A stretch of 64,000 nucleotides of DNA from Vreelandella glaciei (GTDB taxonomy: Bacteria; Pseudomonadota; Gammaproteobacteria; Pseudomonadales; Halomonadaceae). The position numbers and the translations under genes are program-made. Within the stretch, counting starts at the first letter, position 1. The number at the start of each line of letters is the position of its first letter. Of this stretch, positions 44,692 to 56,101 are shown in pieces. The notes under the pieces are model-generated. The model was not told the DNA's origin. It saw only the letters and a list, made by a program, of their open reading frames with translations, and ran no database searches. The DNA is taken from the NCBI RefSeq assembly GCF_013415125.1, contig NZ_JACCDE010000007.1, positions 62,001-126,000 of the forward strand, given 5' to 3'.

Positions 44692-47600
44692 TCAGGGAGT
44701 AGAGTGAGTGTTGTTGTGGTGAGGCTGGCGTAAATCGGCGATACGTTGTTTTACTTGTTGCCAAGGCGCTTTCTCTGAAGCAAAACGCGCTCGGAGATAG
44801 GTCGCCAAATCAGCGACCTGGGTATTACTAAAGCTGTCGGCAAAGCCTGGCATGCTACCAATACCAGGAACGTGTTCGGCGTGAACACCGCCCAAAATTG
44901 ACTGAATAACGTTATCGGGATGATCGCTGTGCAAATTGGTATTCAGCGCCAGATTAGTGCTCGCCCTCGAAAAGGTAGGAACACCAGAATCAACATGGCA
45001 CGCCGCACAGGCGCCCTCGAATAGCCGCTCACCCGCCTCAGTCCCTGGTGAGCTCACCGCTGCGCTGGTCACGCGCTGCTCTGCCTCCACCACGGCCGCA
45101 TCGCTATTACCCGTGGGTGCCTGCATCTGGGCGGCCACATAGTGAGCAATGGCCCGCACATCGTATTCAGGCAGCTCAGCCAGCCCCGCTACCACCGGGG
45201 CCATAGGGCCAGAGGCAACGCCGTGAAGCGCAGATTCACCGTAGCGCAGATAGTCGTAAAGCGATGTTTCACTCCACGGGATGGGCGCACGCGACAGCGT
45301 ATTAAGCGGTGGCGCTTCCCAACCATCTACAAAGGCACCGGCAAAGTACGCCTCGCCGATTTTCTCAGCGCCCATGGCATTGCGGGGACTATGGCAAGCG
45401 CTGCAGTGGCCTAACCCTTCGGCAAGGTAGGCTCCCCGGTTATACAGTTCGCTTTGCATGGGGTCAGGTTGGAAAGGGGTTGCATCGTGATAAAGCGTAT
45501 TCCAGCCTGCCATTAAGCTGCGCACGCTGAAGGGGAAAGTGAGCGCATTGGCGTTTTTTTCAGTCGACTCGGGGGGCTGAGCCATTAAGTAGGCGTAAAG
45601 CGCCTGTAAATCGGCATCACTGGTCTTGGCAAATGCCGTATAGGGGAAAGCAGGGTAAAGGTGGCTGCCATCACGGCTAATGCCGTGGCGCATGGCGCGC
45701 TCAAAGGCTGCGTAAGACCACTGACCAATCCCCGTCGCCTCATCCGGCGTAATGTTCGTGCTGTAGAGCGTCCCGAAAGGTGTCTCAAACCCACGCCCAC
45801 CGGCATTGGTCACGCCACCTTCTGTGGTATGACACGCCGCGCAGTCGCCTGCAGCCGCAACGAGTCGCCCACGCTCAATGGTCTCGGCGGAATAGAGGTT
45901 GGCGGCTGGTCTGGAAATCGGTGCAATGGCCCCTTTCCACGGCCACGCCACGGCCGCAGTGCCCGCAATGGTGGTAAACGCTGCAGCGGCTAACCAGCGC
46001 CGGTTCATTGACCGCGGCGGTTTCAATTTAGATGGGCGCCCTGCCTCCTCGGTGGACGAAGCTTCGAGTGCCTGGCGCACACGCTTGGCGGTAAACGGTG
46101 GTTGGCGAAAACGCAGGCCAGTGGCATCAAAAAGCGCATTGGCTATTACCGCAACACCCGGCGATAGCTCCGCCCCGGTTAATACGTCTTCACCGACGGT
46201 TTCATTAATGCCTTTATCAACAGGGCTTGGCGCAGAAGCGGTCGTTGGCAATACGGCGGAATATTCACGCTCAGTTAGCGCACGACTGCCGTCACCCCAC
46301 TCGTCGAAACTGGGCGCCTGCCCCAAAAGGGGGCGCGCTTCACCCAATACCCGGGCCTGTAGCGTTTGCTGAAGGCGATCAGTATCCACATCAGGGCCAG
46401 CGTCCTGCCCCACCACCAAGCGGGTAAGCTGAACATCGCCGGTAACACGATTGACCTCCACATCGGCAATCCAGGCAGAGCGCACTCCCGATTCCACGCG
46501 CTGATTCCGATCGGGCAACTGAGAGTAGGCAAAGCCCCGCCCGCGCAGTAGATCCTGGGGTAAAGAGTTTACTGATGGATTGAACGCCCGTTGCCACTCG
46601 GCCCGTTTAGCCACGGACTCAATCAGCTCAATACCACGCGCATCTTCAAGATGTCGAAGCCGCAGCGCGACAGGGTCTTGGTCACTCTCGCGGGCAACCT
46701 CATCTAAAAAAGATTCCCGAGCAAACGTCTGCTGTATACCCATCAAGGTGGAATTGGTGGAAAGCGAGTCTGGCTGGGAGCGTGCGGCAAGGTATTGGTC
46801 GCGAAATACATAGGGCGAGAACGGCGTTGTGTCTTGCTCGCCGGCGGTGGCCTCAGCGCTAGACGTTGTTATCGCGGCCCTACCACTTAACAACAACCCT
46901 ACGGCAGCCACCTCACCAGTGAGATTGGCCTGCTGATAGTGATAACGGGCTATCTCACCACTACTGGCAATATCCGCGTTTAGGCTAATTCGCTGCGCTT
47001 GGCCCAATGCCTGAACATCCTTGGCGTAGCGGGCATCGAGCCAAACGGCTACCGGGCCGCCCACCGCCCGCGACATCAACGCCGCATCCACGGCGGCATC
47101 GTCACCGCAATGGCGACCCAGCCCTGAGGCCTGACTTGATGCGTGCTTACCATCAACTCTATAAAGCTCAATCTGGCTAATATCCAGCGCGTTTAACCGG
47201 CTTAGATCCTGTTTAAGCGCCGCTGGGGTGACGGTTTGCCCCCACACACTCAATTGTTGGTCGCCACAATCGGCAATTACCCAGCTGGGGTGACTGCCCC
47301 AGCGCATGCGACTCGGCCAGCCATACGCATGGTTCGAATGCATGTATGACTGGCTAGGCACAAGAGGTGAATCAGAGGGCGCTTGATCGCTTTCAGGCGC
47401 TTTTTCGGGCGTCTGGTGAACGGCCTGCCACTCAACCTTCAGCTGTTTAGCGGCATCGGTCGCCAAGGCCAAACTATCGGCAACCACCCCCACAAAATCC
47501 CCTTCCACCACGACTTCAATAGATCCAGATAGTGAGGCAATGCGGCTGCTATCGACGCCCACTAAGCGATCACTCTCAAAACGCTCACCATTCCACCGGT

Positions 47601-47700
47601 AGTAAGGTGGACGCACGACGACACCAAAACGTGCCTGCGCTAGCAGCGCGGGGATGCCGGCCTGTTTTTGCTGGCCATGGAGCATCGACCCTTCACTCAT
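44692..47700 (-). CDS. nicB: Nicotinate dehydrogenase subunit B: N-terminally shortened Moco domain fused to a three-heme cytochrome c
   Basis: 1002 aa. The C-terminal ~400 residues carry three c-type heme motifs, CAACH (~618), CSACH (~766) and CAACH (~897), after a membrane anchor-like helix (RRWLAAAAFTTIAGTAAVAW). In Pseudomonas NicB (about 1190 aa as I recall) the same tail follows a complete molybdenum (CoxL-type) domain. Here the front ~180 residues of that domain are missing, the protein starts within it (LLAQARFGVVVRPPYY), and the GCYGRN cofactor motif is degenerate (GLGRHC). So it probably serves as electron carrier from hydroxylase to the respiratory chain and not as catalytic subunit. 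ATG at 47700 has a GGAGG six bases upstream and overlaps nicA by eight bases. Confidence 0.88.
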   Translation of the reverse strand: MSEGSMLHGQQKQAGIPALLAQARFGVVVRPPYYRWNGERFESDRLVGVDSSRIASLSGSIEVVVEGDFVGVVADSLALATDAAKQLKVEWQAVHQTPEKAPESDQAPSDSPLVPSQSYMHSNHAYGWPSRMRWGSHPSWVIADCGDQQLSVWGQTVTPAALKQDLSRLNALDISQIELYRVDGKHASSQASGLGRHCGDDAAVDAALMSRAVGGPVAVWLDARYAKDVQALGQAQRISLNADIASSGEIARYHYQQANLTGEVAAVGLLLSGRAAITTSSAEATAGEQDTTPFSPYVFRDQYLAARSQPDSLSTNSTLMGIQQTFARESFLDEVARESDQDPVALRLRHLEDARGIELIESVAKRAEWQRAFNPSVNSLPQDLLRGRGFAYSQLPDRNQRVESGVRSAWIADVEVNRVTGDVQLTRLVVGQDAGPDVDTDRLQQTLQARVLGEARPLLGQAPSFDEWGDGSRALTEREYSAVLPTTASAPSPVDKGINETVGEDVLTGAELSPGVAVIANALFDATGLRFRQPPFTAKRVRQALEASSTEEAGRPSKLKPPRSMNRRWLAAAAFTTIAGTAAVAWPWKGAIAPISRPAANLYSAETIERGRLVAAAGDCAACHTTEGGVTNAGGRGFETPFGTLYSTNITPDEATGIGQWSYAAFERAMRHGISRDGSHLYPAFPYTAFAKTSDADLQALYAYLMAQPPESTEKNANALTFPFSVRSLMAGWNTLYHDATPFQPDPMQSELYNRGAYLAEGLGHCSACHSPRNAMGAEKIGEAYFAGAFVDGWEAPPLNTLSRAPIPWSETSLYDYLRYGESALHGVASGPMAPVVAGLAELPEYDVRAIAHYVAAQMQAPTGNSDAAVVEAEQRVTSAAVSSPGTEAGERLFEGACAACHVDSGVPTFSRASTNLALNTNLHSDHPDNVIQSILGGVHAEHVPGIGSMPGFADSFSNTQVADLATYLRARFASEKAPWQQVKQRIADLRQPHHNNTHSTP

Positions 47701-48181
47701 GAGAAGCCTCCTGCAACGCGGCCGCGTTAATGACCACGGCACGCTCCGCTGCATGGAGAATTTCAACATGGGTGCCACATCGGCAGAGGTTATGCTCTAA
47801 AGCGGTGCGAATCTGCTGCGCAGAGGGTTGGGTATTATGATTTAGCAGCGCACGAACAGTGATGATCATACCGTTCAAACAGTAGCCACACTGGGCTGCC
47901 TGAGCATCGATAAAGGCCTGTTGTACAGGGTCAAGCTCACCGCCCTGGGAAAGACCATCAAGGGTGGTGACCTCATGACCAACGGCAGCAGACACGGGCA
48001 GCACGCAGGTGCGTGCTGCCATGCCATCAATCAATACGCTGCATGCCCCACACTCACCCAAACCACAGCCATACTTGGGCCCATTGAGCGCCAGGTCGTT
48101 ACGCAACACATTGAGCAATGGTGTCTGCGGCGGCACGGCCAGCTCATGTTCTTGCCCATTGATAGTTAGCTTTAGCGTCAT
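47693..48181 (-). CDS. nicA: Nicotinate dehydrogenase small subunit NicA, 2[2Fe-2S]
   Basis: 162 aa iron-sulfur subunit of the xanthine-dehydrogenase family; takes electrons from the molybdenum site when nicotinate is hydroxylated to 6-hydroxynicotinate. First cluster: C39, C44, C47, C59 (plant-ferredoxin type, GCGLGECGAC). Second: C98, C101 (CGYC), C133, C135 (CRCG). Slightly basic/neutral, no signal peptide. It opens the minus-strand nic operon and overlaps nicB. Confidence 0.94.
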   Translation of the reverse strand: MTLKLTINGQEHELAVPPQTPLLNVLRNDLALNGPKYGCGLGECGACSVLIDGMAARTCVLPVSAAVGHEVTTLDGLSQGGELDPVQQAFIDAQAAQCGYCLNGMIITVRALLNHNTQPSAQQIRTALEHNLCRCGTHVEILHAAERAVVINAAALQEASHE

Positions 48182-48380
48182 AGGGGATCATCATCGTTAT
48201 TGTTAAGCCCGCACTCTTGCTCTGGATAGGGCTTGGATATGACTTAGATGTTACTAATAAATGCTGCCTGCCAAACACACTTCGTAGCACCTTAAACCCG
48301 CCTATTTTCATCTACCTTTCACAGGCGGCCAATCGACTTGCACCAGCTAAGTGCAGAGCTAATATCCATCGAGCATTAAA

Positions 48381-48396
48381 GGTGCATACGCTATAA
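48381..48396 (+). promoter_or_regulatory. Candidate NicR operator 1
   Basis: GGTGCATACGCTATAA, matching the copy before nicR (52768) in 13 of 16 bases. With its reverse relative at 48411-48423 it forms an inverted pair (GCTATA...TATAGC) upstream of nicA. Confidence 0.55.
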
Positions 48397-48564
48397 AAAT
48401 AAGCCTAATAAACGTATAGCACTCTATGGAGGCGTTTTTCAAGTTTTTGCATAAAACCAAAAAAACGACTATAAATCCATTAAATTCATATATTTATTTA
48501 AAAATACCGCTCTGTTATTCGTTAAAAAATAATTTCGAAACTAATTCTTGACCAAAAAATAAAT

Positions 48565-48580
48565 GGTGTATACGTTGTTT
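48565..48580 (+). promoter_or_regulatory. Candidate NicR operator 2
   Basis: GGTGTATACGTTGTTT, sharing GGTG-ATACG with operator 1, followed by TATAGC. It ends 65 bases before the nicC ATG, a position suited to block the nicCDEF promoter. Confidence 0.5.
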
Positions 48581-48585
48581 TATAG

Positions 48586-50621
<2,036 letters not shown>

Positions 50622-50636
50622 GAGAGGCCAAATACC

Positions 50637-51413
50637 ATGACCAGCAACTATATAAAGAACGAGATCAAAAGCTACCGTATCGGCCAGATCGTCCCCAGCT
50701 CCAATATCACCATGGAGACCGAAATACCCGCCATGCTTACGGCGCGGCAGTTAATCCGCCCGGAGCGCTTTACCTTCCACTCCAGCCGCATGCGCATGAA
50801 GAACGTCAGCAAGGACGAGCTGGCTGCCATGGATGCAGAGTCGGATCGCTGCGCCCTGGAGCTTTCTGATGCGGCAGTGGATGTGATGGGGTATGCCTGC
50901 CTGGTTGCCATTATGGCGATGGGGCCCGGCTACCACCGAGAGTCGCAAAAGCGTCTGCGCAGCCGCACCGAAGAGAACGGCTGCGACACGCCGGTGGTCA
51001 CCAGCGCCGGAGCTCTGGTTGATGCCCTGGGTGTGATGAAAGCCAAGCGCGTGGTGGTGGTGGCACCCTACATGAAGCCGCTGACCGAAATGGTGGTCGA
51101 CTACATCCGCCAGGAAGGGATCGATGTGCTCGACTACCGCGCGCTTGAGATTCCTAATAACCTGGATGTCGCTCGCCACGATCCGGCCAATCTTCCCGAG
51201 ATCGTCGCCAGTCTCGATTTAAGTAACGTGGACGCTATCGTCTTGTCAGCCTGTGTACAAATGCCATCGCTGCCGGCCGTCGCCAAGGTCGAAGCCCTGA
51301 CCGGGAAGCCGGTAGTTACCGCAGCTATCGCGACCACCTATGCCATGCTCAAGGCACTCGACCTGGAGCCCATCGTACCGGGCGCGGGCGCCCTCTTGTC
51401 AGGGGCTTACTAA
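50637..51413 (+). CDS. nicE: Maleate cis-trans isomerase NicE
   Basis: Asp/Glu-racemase-type isomerase, 258 aa, that turns maleate into fumarate, feeding the TCA cycle. The two catalytic cysteines are C88 (MGYACLVAIM) and C206 (LSACVQMPSLP). The AGAGAGG site is well placed before the ATG. Third gene of nicCDEF. Confidence 0.95.
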   Translation: MTSNYIKNEIKSYRIGQIVPSSNITMETEIPAMLTARQLIRPERFTFHSSRMRMKNVSKDELAAMDAESDRCALELSDAAVDVMGYACLVAIMAMGPGYHRESQKRLRSRTEENGCDTPVVTSAGALVDALGVMKAKRVVVVAPYMKPLTEMVVDYIRQEGIDVLDYRALEIPNNLDVARHDPANLPEIVASLDLSNVDAIVLSACVQMPSLPAVAKVEALTGKPVVTAAIATTYAMLKALDLEPIVPGAGALLSGAY

Positions 51414-51463
51414 CAAGATCCGGTACTTATTAACGATATAGAGTGCTGATTAAGGAGACGACC

Positions 51464-52129
51464 ATGTCGCCACACACGACTGATAACAGCGATGGCGTTA
51501 GCGATAACACTGCCACGGACAACTACCGAGGCGTGTGGGATGGACGCATCGGTTTTGGCAAAAGGCCCGCGCTGCTGGTGGTTGATTTTATGCAAGGCTA
51601 CACCACGCCGGGTTCGCCGCTATTTGCCCAGGGCGTGGTGGATGCGGTGGCCAATATGCCGCCGCTACTCAATACCGCACGGCGCACTGGCACGCCTGTT
51701 ATCCACACCAACATCCTTTATCACGCCCCGGATCAAATCGATGGCGGCATTTGGGTCAAGAAGGCGCCGGTCATGCGGGCGATGGTGGCGGGCAACCCTT
51801 ACGCCGAGTTCTGCCCCGAGGTGGCCCCCCGTGAAGATGAGCTGGTAATGACCAAGCAGTATGCCAGCGCGTTCTTTGGCACCTCGCTCGCCTCCACGCT
51901 GGTCACCATGGGTATCGATACGCTGATCATCACCGGCTGCTCCACCAGCGGCTGCATTCGCGCCACCGCCGTTGACGGAGTACAGCACGGCTTTCGGGTG
52001 ATGGTGGTACGTGATTGCGTGGGCGATCGCCACCCCGCGCCCCATGAAGCCAACCTGTTTGATATCGATAGCAAATATGGCGATGTGATTGGACTGGATG
52101 AAACACTGGGATACTTAATGAAGCGTTAG
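51464..52129 (+). CDS. nicF: Maleamate amidohydrolase NicF
   Basis: Isochorismatase-like cysteine hydrolase, 221 aa, that releases ammonia from maleamate to give maleate. Triad visible: D41 (VVDFMQGY), K131 (MTKQYASAF), C164 (STSGCIRA). ATG at 51464 is chosen because AAGGAG lies six bases upstream; an in-frame GTG at 51443 lies before that site. The first ~20 residues are a polar, low-complexity extension. Confidence 0.94.
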   Translation: MSPHTTDNSDGVSDNTATDNYRGVWDGRIGFGKRPALLVVDFMQGYTTPGSPLFAQGVVDAVANMPPLLNTARRTGTPVIHTNILYHAPDQIDGGIWVKKAPVMRAMVAGNPYAEFCPEVAPREDELVMTKQYASAFFGTSLASTLVTMGIDTLIITGCSTSGCIRATAVDGVQHGFRVMVVRDCVGDRHPAPHEANLFDIDSKYGDVIGLDETLGYLMKR

Positions 52130-52173
52130 GAGTACCCGAAAGCGCAGGTGAAGCGGACGTCTCTGTTGAGTCA

Positions 52174-52653
52174 TCAGTCCGCGTTCATTTTTTCCAGCAG
52201 ATGCATTAAGGCAACCCGCTCTGCCGGGTTGAGATTTTTCATGGTCTGATCGCTAATTTGCTTGGCACTTGGCACCATAGCCTCGACTAATGTCTCCCCG
52301 GCCTCAGTGATCACGACCATGACTTTGCGCTGATCATTGGGGTCGGTGGTTAGCGAGATCCACCCCCGCGCTTTAAGACGTTTAATGACGCCACGGATAG
52401 TGGCTGGATCAATCGCCGTAGCGTTGACGATATCGGTTAACGAGCTGGGCCCGCGCTCCATCACCGTGCACAGCGTGACAAACTGAATGGCCGTGAGCTG
52501 TTTATCGCTGCTGTAGCGCTGAAAAATAGCCGTATGCCGCTGGTAAGCTTTACGCAGTAGATGGCCTACTTGCTCAGAAAAATCATACCCCTGCTCTGAA
52601 GGCGTGGGGTGCTCACCGGAAGACGAGTGTTTGAGCGCACTATCCGTTGTCAT
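52174..52653 (-). CDS. nicR: MarR-family regulator NicR
   Basis: 159 aa. MarR winged helix in the middle (GPSSLTDIVNATAIDPATIRGVIKRL in two steps, then DPNDQRKVMVVIT for the wing). In Pseudomonas NicR is the repressor of nic genes and responds to 6-hydroxynicotinate; location here (between nicF and the Moco-subunit gene) and shared motif copies suggest the same. It converges with nicF, 44 bases apart. Confidence 0.9.
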   Translation of the reverse strand: MTTDSALKHSSSGEHPTPSEQGYDFSEQVGHLLRKAYQRHTAIFQRYSSDKQLTAIQFVTLCTVMERGPSSLTDIVNATAIDPATIRGVIKRLKARGWISLTTDPNDQRKVMVVITEAGETLVEAMVPSAKQISDQTMKNLNPAERVALMHLLEKMNAD

Positions 52654-52767
52654 TCCATATCCTTAATCTATTAGCGACGACGTGTATCGAGTATGGCACT
52701 GGTTAACAAAATGATGCATCAACGCTTTAAATACTGCTTGCGCTGGATCAATTCATCATGCTTTTAT

Positions 52768-52783
52768 GGCGTACACGCTATAA
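52768..52783 (+). promoter_or_regulatory. Candidate NicR operator 3 (nicR / Moco-subunit spacer)
   Basis: GGCGTACACGCTATAA, the third copy of the motif in the nicA/nicC spacer. It lies in the 209-base region between nicR and the divergent Moco-subunit gene, so NicR could control itself and that operon together. Confidence 0.55.
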
Positions 52784-52862
52784 TTTTACCTTAGTTATCG
52801 CTCTTTCATCACCTAAAATTCATCCGCACTGATCATCGTAAACGCGAGCGTGGGAGGCAGAC

Positions 52863-55133
52863 ATGGCTGATAAATCAGACTATACAAGAGAGTCACTGCT
52901 GTATGGGTCTGATGTTCTGGTGATCTATCGCGACCCGGTTACGCCCCCCAAGCCCGCGCCCGGACAGCCAGGTACACACTCAAACTTCACCCCCCATGAG
53001 CCTGAGATATTCATTGCCGTACTAAGCGATAGTCATATCGTGGCTTTCAACGGCCACGTAGACCTGGGCACGGGCATACGCACGGCGCTCGCTCAAATTG
53101 TTGCAGAAGAGCTCGGCGTCGCGTTCGACAGCGTCACCATGGTGCTTGGCAACTCCGTTGAAGCCCCCAACCAAGGCCCCACCATAGCCAGTGCATCGAT
53201 TCAGATCACTGCCGAGCCTTTACGCCGAGCTGCGGCACAGGCGCGGGAGTACCTATTAACCCTGGCAGCAAAGCACTTTGACACTGAGCGCTCGCTACTT
53301 AGCTGCCAGGACGGCGCTATTACGCCAAGTGATACTAACCGCTCATCCGTTAGCTTTGGGGAGTTACTGCTAGGCACCCGTCATGCATTAAAGCTTGCCG
53401 ATGAGGTGCCGCTTAAGCCGGTCAGCCATTATACCCTGGTCGGCCAATCGACCTCCCGCGTGGATATACCCGCCAAGGCCACCGGGCAATTGACTTTTAT
53501 CCACGACCTACGCCTGCCCAACATGCTGCATGGGCGAGTGATTCGTCCGCCTTATGTAGGTCACGATAGCGGCGACTTTATTGGCAACAGTTTAATCGCG
53601 GTAGATGAAAGCTCTGTGGCGCATTTGCCAGGTGTGATAAGCGTCGTGGTGGTCGGTGACTTTGTTGGCGTGGTGGCCGAGCGTGAAGAGCAGGCTGCTG
53701 CCGCAGCCAAACAGCTAAAGATCCAGTGGCGCCCAATCGAAGGCTTGCCTCAGTTGGACAACATAGAGCAAGCACTGCTCGACCTGCCCAGCAAGCAGCG
53801 CATACTCCTCGAAGAGGGTGATCTCGACAGCGCTCTGGCTGCCGCACAACATCCGCTCAATCGTCACTATGTGTGGCCTTTCCAACTGCACGGCTCCATC
53901 GGCCCTTCGTGCTCCGTCGCTGATGCCAATGAAGATGGCCTTCACATATGGTCGGGCACCCAAAATCCACACAGCCTGCGCGCCGACCTCGCCCGCCTTA
54001 CCGGTTTGGATGAAGGCGTTATCACCATTACCCGCATGGAAACCTCGGGCTGCTATGGCCGCAACTGCGCCGACGACGTTGGCGCGGATGCAGTGCTGCT
54101 CTCTCAGGCGGTGGGTCGACCTGTTCGTGTACAACTAACCCGTGAGCAGGAGCACACCTGGGAGCCTAAAGGGGCTGCTCAGTATATGGCCATTCAGGGT
54201 GGCTTAAACGCAGATGGCAGCCCAGCAGGCTATCGCTTTAATACGCGTTACCCCTCTAACAGTGCGCCCACCCTGGCACTACTGCTGACCGGTGCTGCCT
54301 CACCTATTGATATTCCCTTTGAAATGGGGGATCGAACGTCGGTGCCGCCCTACCGCTACCCTCATCGCCAAATAGTGTGCGACGACGTCCCGACGCTGGT
54401 TCGCGCCTCCTGGCTACGTGGTGTCTCGGCGCTGCCCAGCACCTTCGCCCACGAGAGCTATATTGATGAACTCGCCTACTTGGCGGGTGAAGATGCTGTC
54501 GCCTATCGTTTGCGCTATTTAACCGATAACCGCGCCTGCCAACTCGTCGAAGCATTAGTCGAACGCGCGAATTGGAAATCCGGCATCGCCAACGCCACCC
54601 CGAGAAGCGATGGCGAGTGGCGCTATGGCCGAGGCTTCGCTTATGCCCAGTACGTGCATAGTAAGTTTCCAGGCTTTGGCGCCGCGCTCGCTGCCTGGGT
54701 CATTGAGCTTAAAGTCAATGTGAAGAGTGGGCGGGTTGTCGTCGAGAACTTATATGTAGGCCAGGATGCAGGCTTGATGGTGAACCCCGCTGGCGTTCGC
54801 CATCAGGTGCATGGCAATGTGATCCAGATGCTCAGCCGCACGTTAAAGGAGAGGGTAACCTTTGAGGATGGTTTACCGACCAGCAGAGAGTGGGGCGGCT
54901 ACCCCATTCTGCGCTTCTCGGAGCTTCCCCCCATCGACGTCATGCTGCTTGATCGTCCTGAACTGCCCCCACTCGGCGTTGGAGAGTCCGCCTCACTACC
55001 CGGTGCTCCTGCGATTGCCAACGCGCTTTTTGATGCCACGGGGGTACGCTTTACCCACCCTCCTTTTACCCCTGACACCATTCGCGATGCACTGAAAGCC
55101 GCCCTTCGACTCCCCATGGAGGCGGCTAGTTAA
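52863..55133 (+). CDS. Free-standing molybdenum (CoxL-type) large subunit of nicotinate dehydrogenase
   Basis: 756 aa, xanthine-dehydrogenase/aldehyde-oxidase molybdopterin-binding type, with no cytochrome tail and no signal peptide. It holds a whole Moco domain: HVDLGTGIRTALAQIVAEEL near the start, GCYGRN at 396-401, and the catalytic Glu, E708, in LGVGES. This is exactly what the shortened NicB lacks, and both share the end PAIANALFDATG. So it is the probable catalytic partner of NicA. A three-protein layout of this kind (small FeS, Moco large, cytochrome-bearing third subunit) has, from memory, been described for Comamonas nicotinate dehydrogenase. GGGAGG lies before the ATG. Confidence 0.88.
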   Translation: MADKSDYTRESLLYGSDVLVIYRDPVTPPKPAPGQPGTHSNFTPHEPEIFIAVLSDSHIVAFNGHVDLGTGIRTALAQIVAEELGVAFDSVTMVLGNSVEAPNQGPTIASASIQITAEPLRRAAAQAREYLLTLAAKHFDTERSLLSCQDGAITPSDTNRSSVSFGELLLGTRHALKLADEVPLKPVSHYTLVGQSTSRVDIPAKATGQLTFIHDLRLPNMLHGRVIRPPYVGHDSGDFIGNSLIAVDESSVAHLPGVISVVVVGDFVGVVAEREEQAAAAAKQLKIQWRPIEGLPQLDNIEQALLDLPSKQRILLEEGDLDSALAAAQHPLNRHYVWPFQLHGSIGPSCSVADANEDGLHIWSGTQNPHSLRADLARLTGLDEGVITITRMETSGCYGRNCADDVGADAVLLSQAVGRPVRVQLTREQEHTWEPKGAAQYMAIQGGLNADGSPAGYRFNTRYPSNSAPTLALLLTGAASPIDIPFEMGDRTSVPPYRYPHRQIVCDDVPTLVRASWLRGVSALPSTFAHESYIDELAYLAGEDAVAYRLRYLTDNRACQLVEALVERANWKSGIANATPRSDGEWRYGRGFAYAQYVHSKFPGFGAALAAWVIELKVNVKSGRVVVENLYVGQDAGLMVNPAGVRHQVHGNVIQMLSRTLKERVTFEDGLPTSREWGGYPILRFSELPPIDVMLLDRPELPPLGVGESASLPGAPAIANALFDATGVRFTHPPFTPDTIRDALKAALRLPMEAAS

Positions 55134-56101
55134 TGCACCACCTTGATCTGCAGGTTATCGAACGCGCGTTGAAATGGGCCAACCAGGGGCTGACCGTCTG
55201 GCTATGCACAGTTATGAAAACCTTTGGCTCGGCCCCCCGGGAGCCGGGTGCCATGCTGGTAGCATGTTCGACAGGCGACTATCTGGGATCACTGTCGGGT
55301 GGCTGTGTCGAAGAAGACTTTATCGCAAGGCTTCAGAATGGCGAGTTTAACGAACCGGTTCAACGAGTGCGATATGGCGGTGATGCTGGTTCAGCGAATA
55401 TTCGTTTACCCTGCGGTGGCAGCCTTGAAATACTGGTTGAACGGATAGCAGCCAACACCGAAAACCTCACTCATCTTGAAGTGATTCATGCCACGCTAAT
55501 GGGTCGCCAACCGCTAACCCGCTGTATCAAGTTGGATGGCAGCGGCAAGCGTTTTAACCCATCGAGTAACACCGAGCCCACCGTTACTTTTGATACAGCT
55601 AGCGTCAATATTCGCATAGGCCCTGCGCTACGGCTGATTATCGCGGGGATCTCCGCGATCTCTGCGCCATGCGCCCTGTTTGCCCAAACGCTGGGCTTTG
55701 AAGTGATTGTCTGTGATCCCAGAGACGAGGCTAGGCAAAATTTTGCTGTCGCGGGCGTGGAAGTGCAGGCGGTACTGCCCTCAGTGTTTATTGCCTCGGG
55801 CGGTTGCCATGCCAATACCGCCGTTGTGGCCTTGACCCATGACCCACGTATTGATGATTTAGCGATGATCGAAGCTGTCCGAACGGAAGCCTTTTACATT
55901 GGCGTTATGGGCTCTCAGCAAACCTCGCAACAGCGTGCCGAACGACTATTACGTTCCGGCGGCCTGACAGAAAGCCAGATAGCAAGAATTGCCATGCCCA
56001 TTGGGCTTAATCTGGGTAGCAAAACACCGGCTGAAATTGCGCTAGCCGTGATGGCCGATATTGCTCGCCTCTCTCGCGGAAAAGAACGCCATGCCTTGTA
56101 G
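55133..56101 (+). CDS. XdhC/CoxF-family Moco-insertion factor
   Basis: 322 aa. N-terminal XdhC/CoxI part (TVMKTFGSAPREPGAMLV, LSGGCVEEDF, PCGGSLEILVE) and C-terminal Rossmann-like part (IIAGISAISAPCALFAQ, then ALTHDPRIDDLAM and FYIGVMGSQQTS). XdhC-type proteins bind finished, often sulfurated, molybdenum cofactor and load it into xanthine-oxidase-type enzymes. It starts on the stop of the Moco-subunit gene (TAATG), so it is the dedicated chaperone. Confidence 0.9.
   Translation: MHHLDLQVIERALKWANQGLTVWLCTVMKTFGSAPREPGAMLVACSTGDYLGSLSGGCVEEDFIARLQNGEFNEPVQRVRYGGDAGSANIRLPCGGSLEILVERIAANTENLTHLEVIHATLMGRQPLTRCIKLDGSGKRFNPSSNTEPTVTFDTASVNIRIGPALRLIIAGISAISAPCALFAQTLGFEVIVCDPRDEARQNFAVAGVEVQAVLPSVFIASGGCHANTAVVALTHDPRIDDLAMIEAVRTEAFYIGVMGSQQTSQQRAERLLRSGGLTESQIARIAMPIGLNLGSKTPAEIALAVMADIARLSRGKERHAL

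Noticed and set aside
52153..52182. GCGGAC...GTCCGC inverted repeat between nicF and nicR as terminator
   Set aside because: Six-base arms with an 18-base loop, no T-run, and one arm lies inside nicR.
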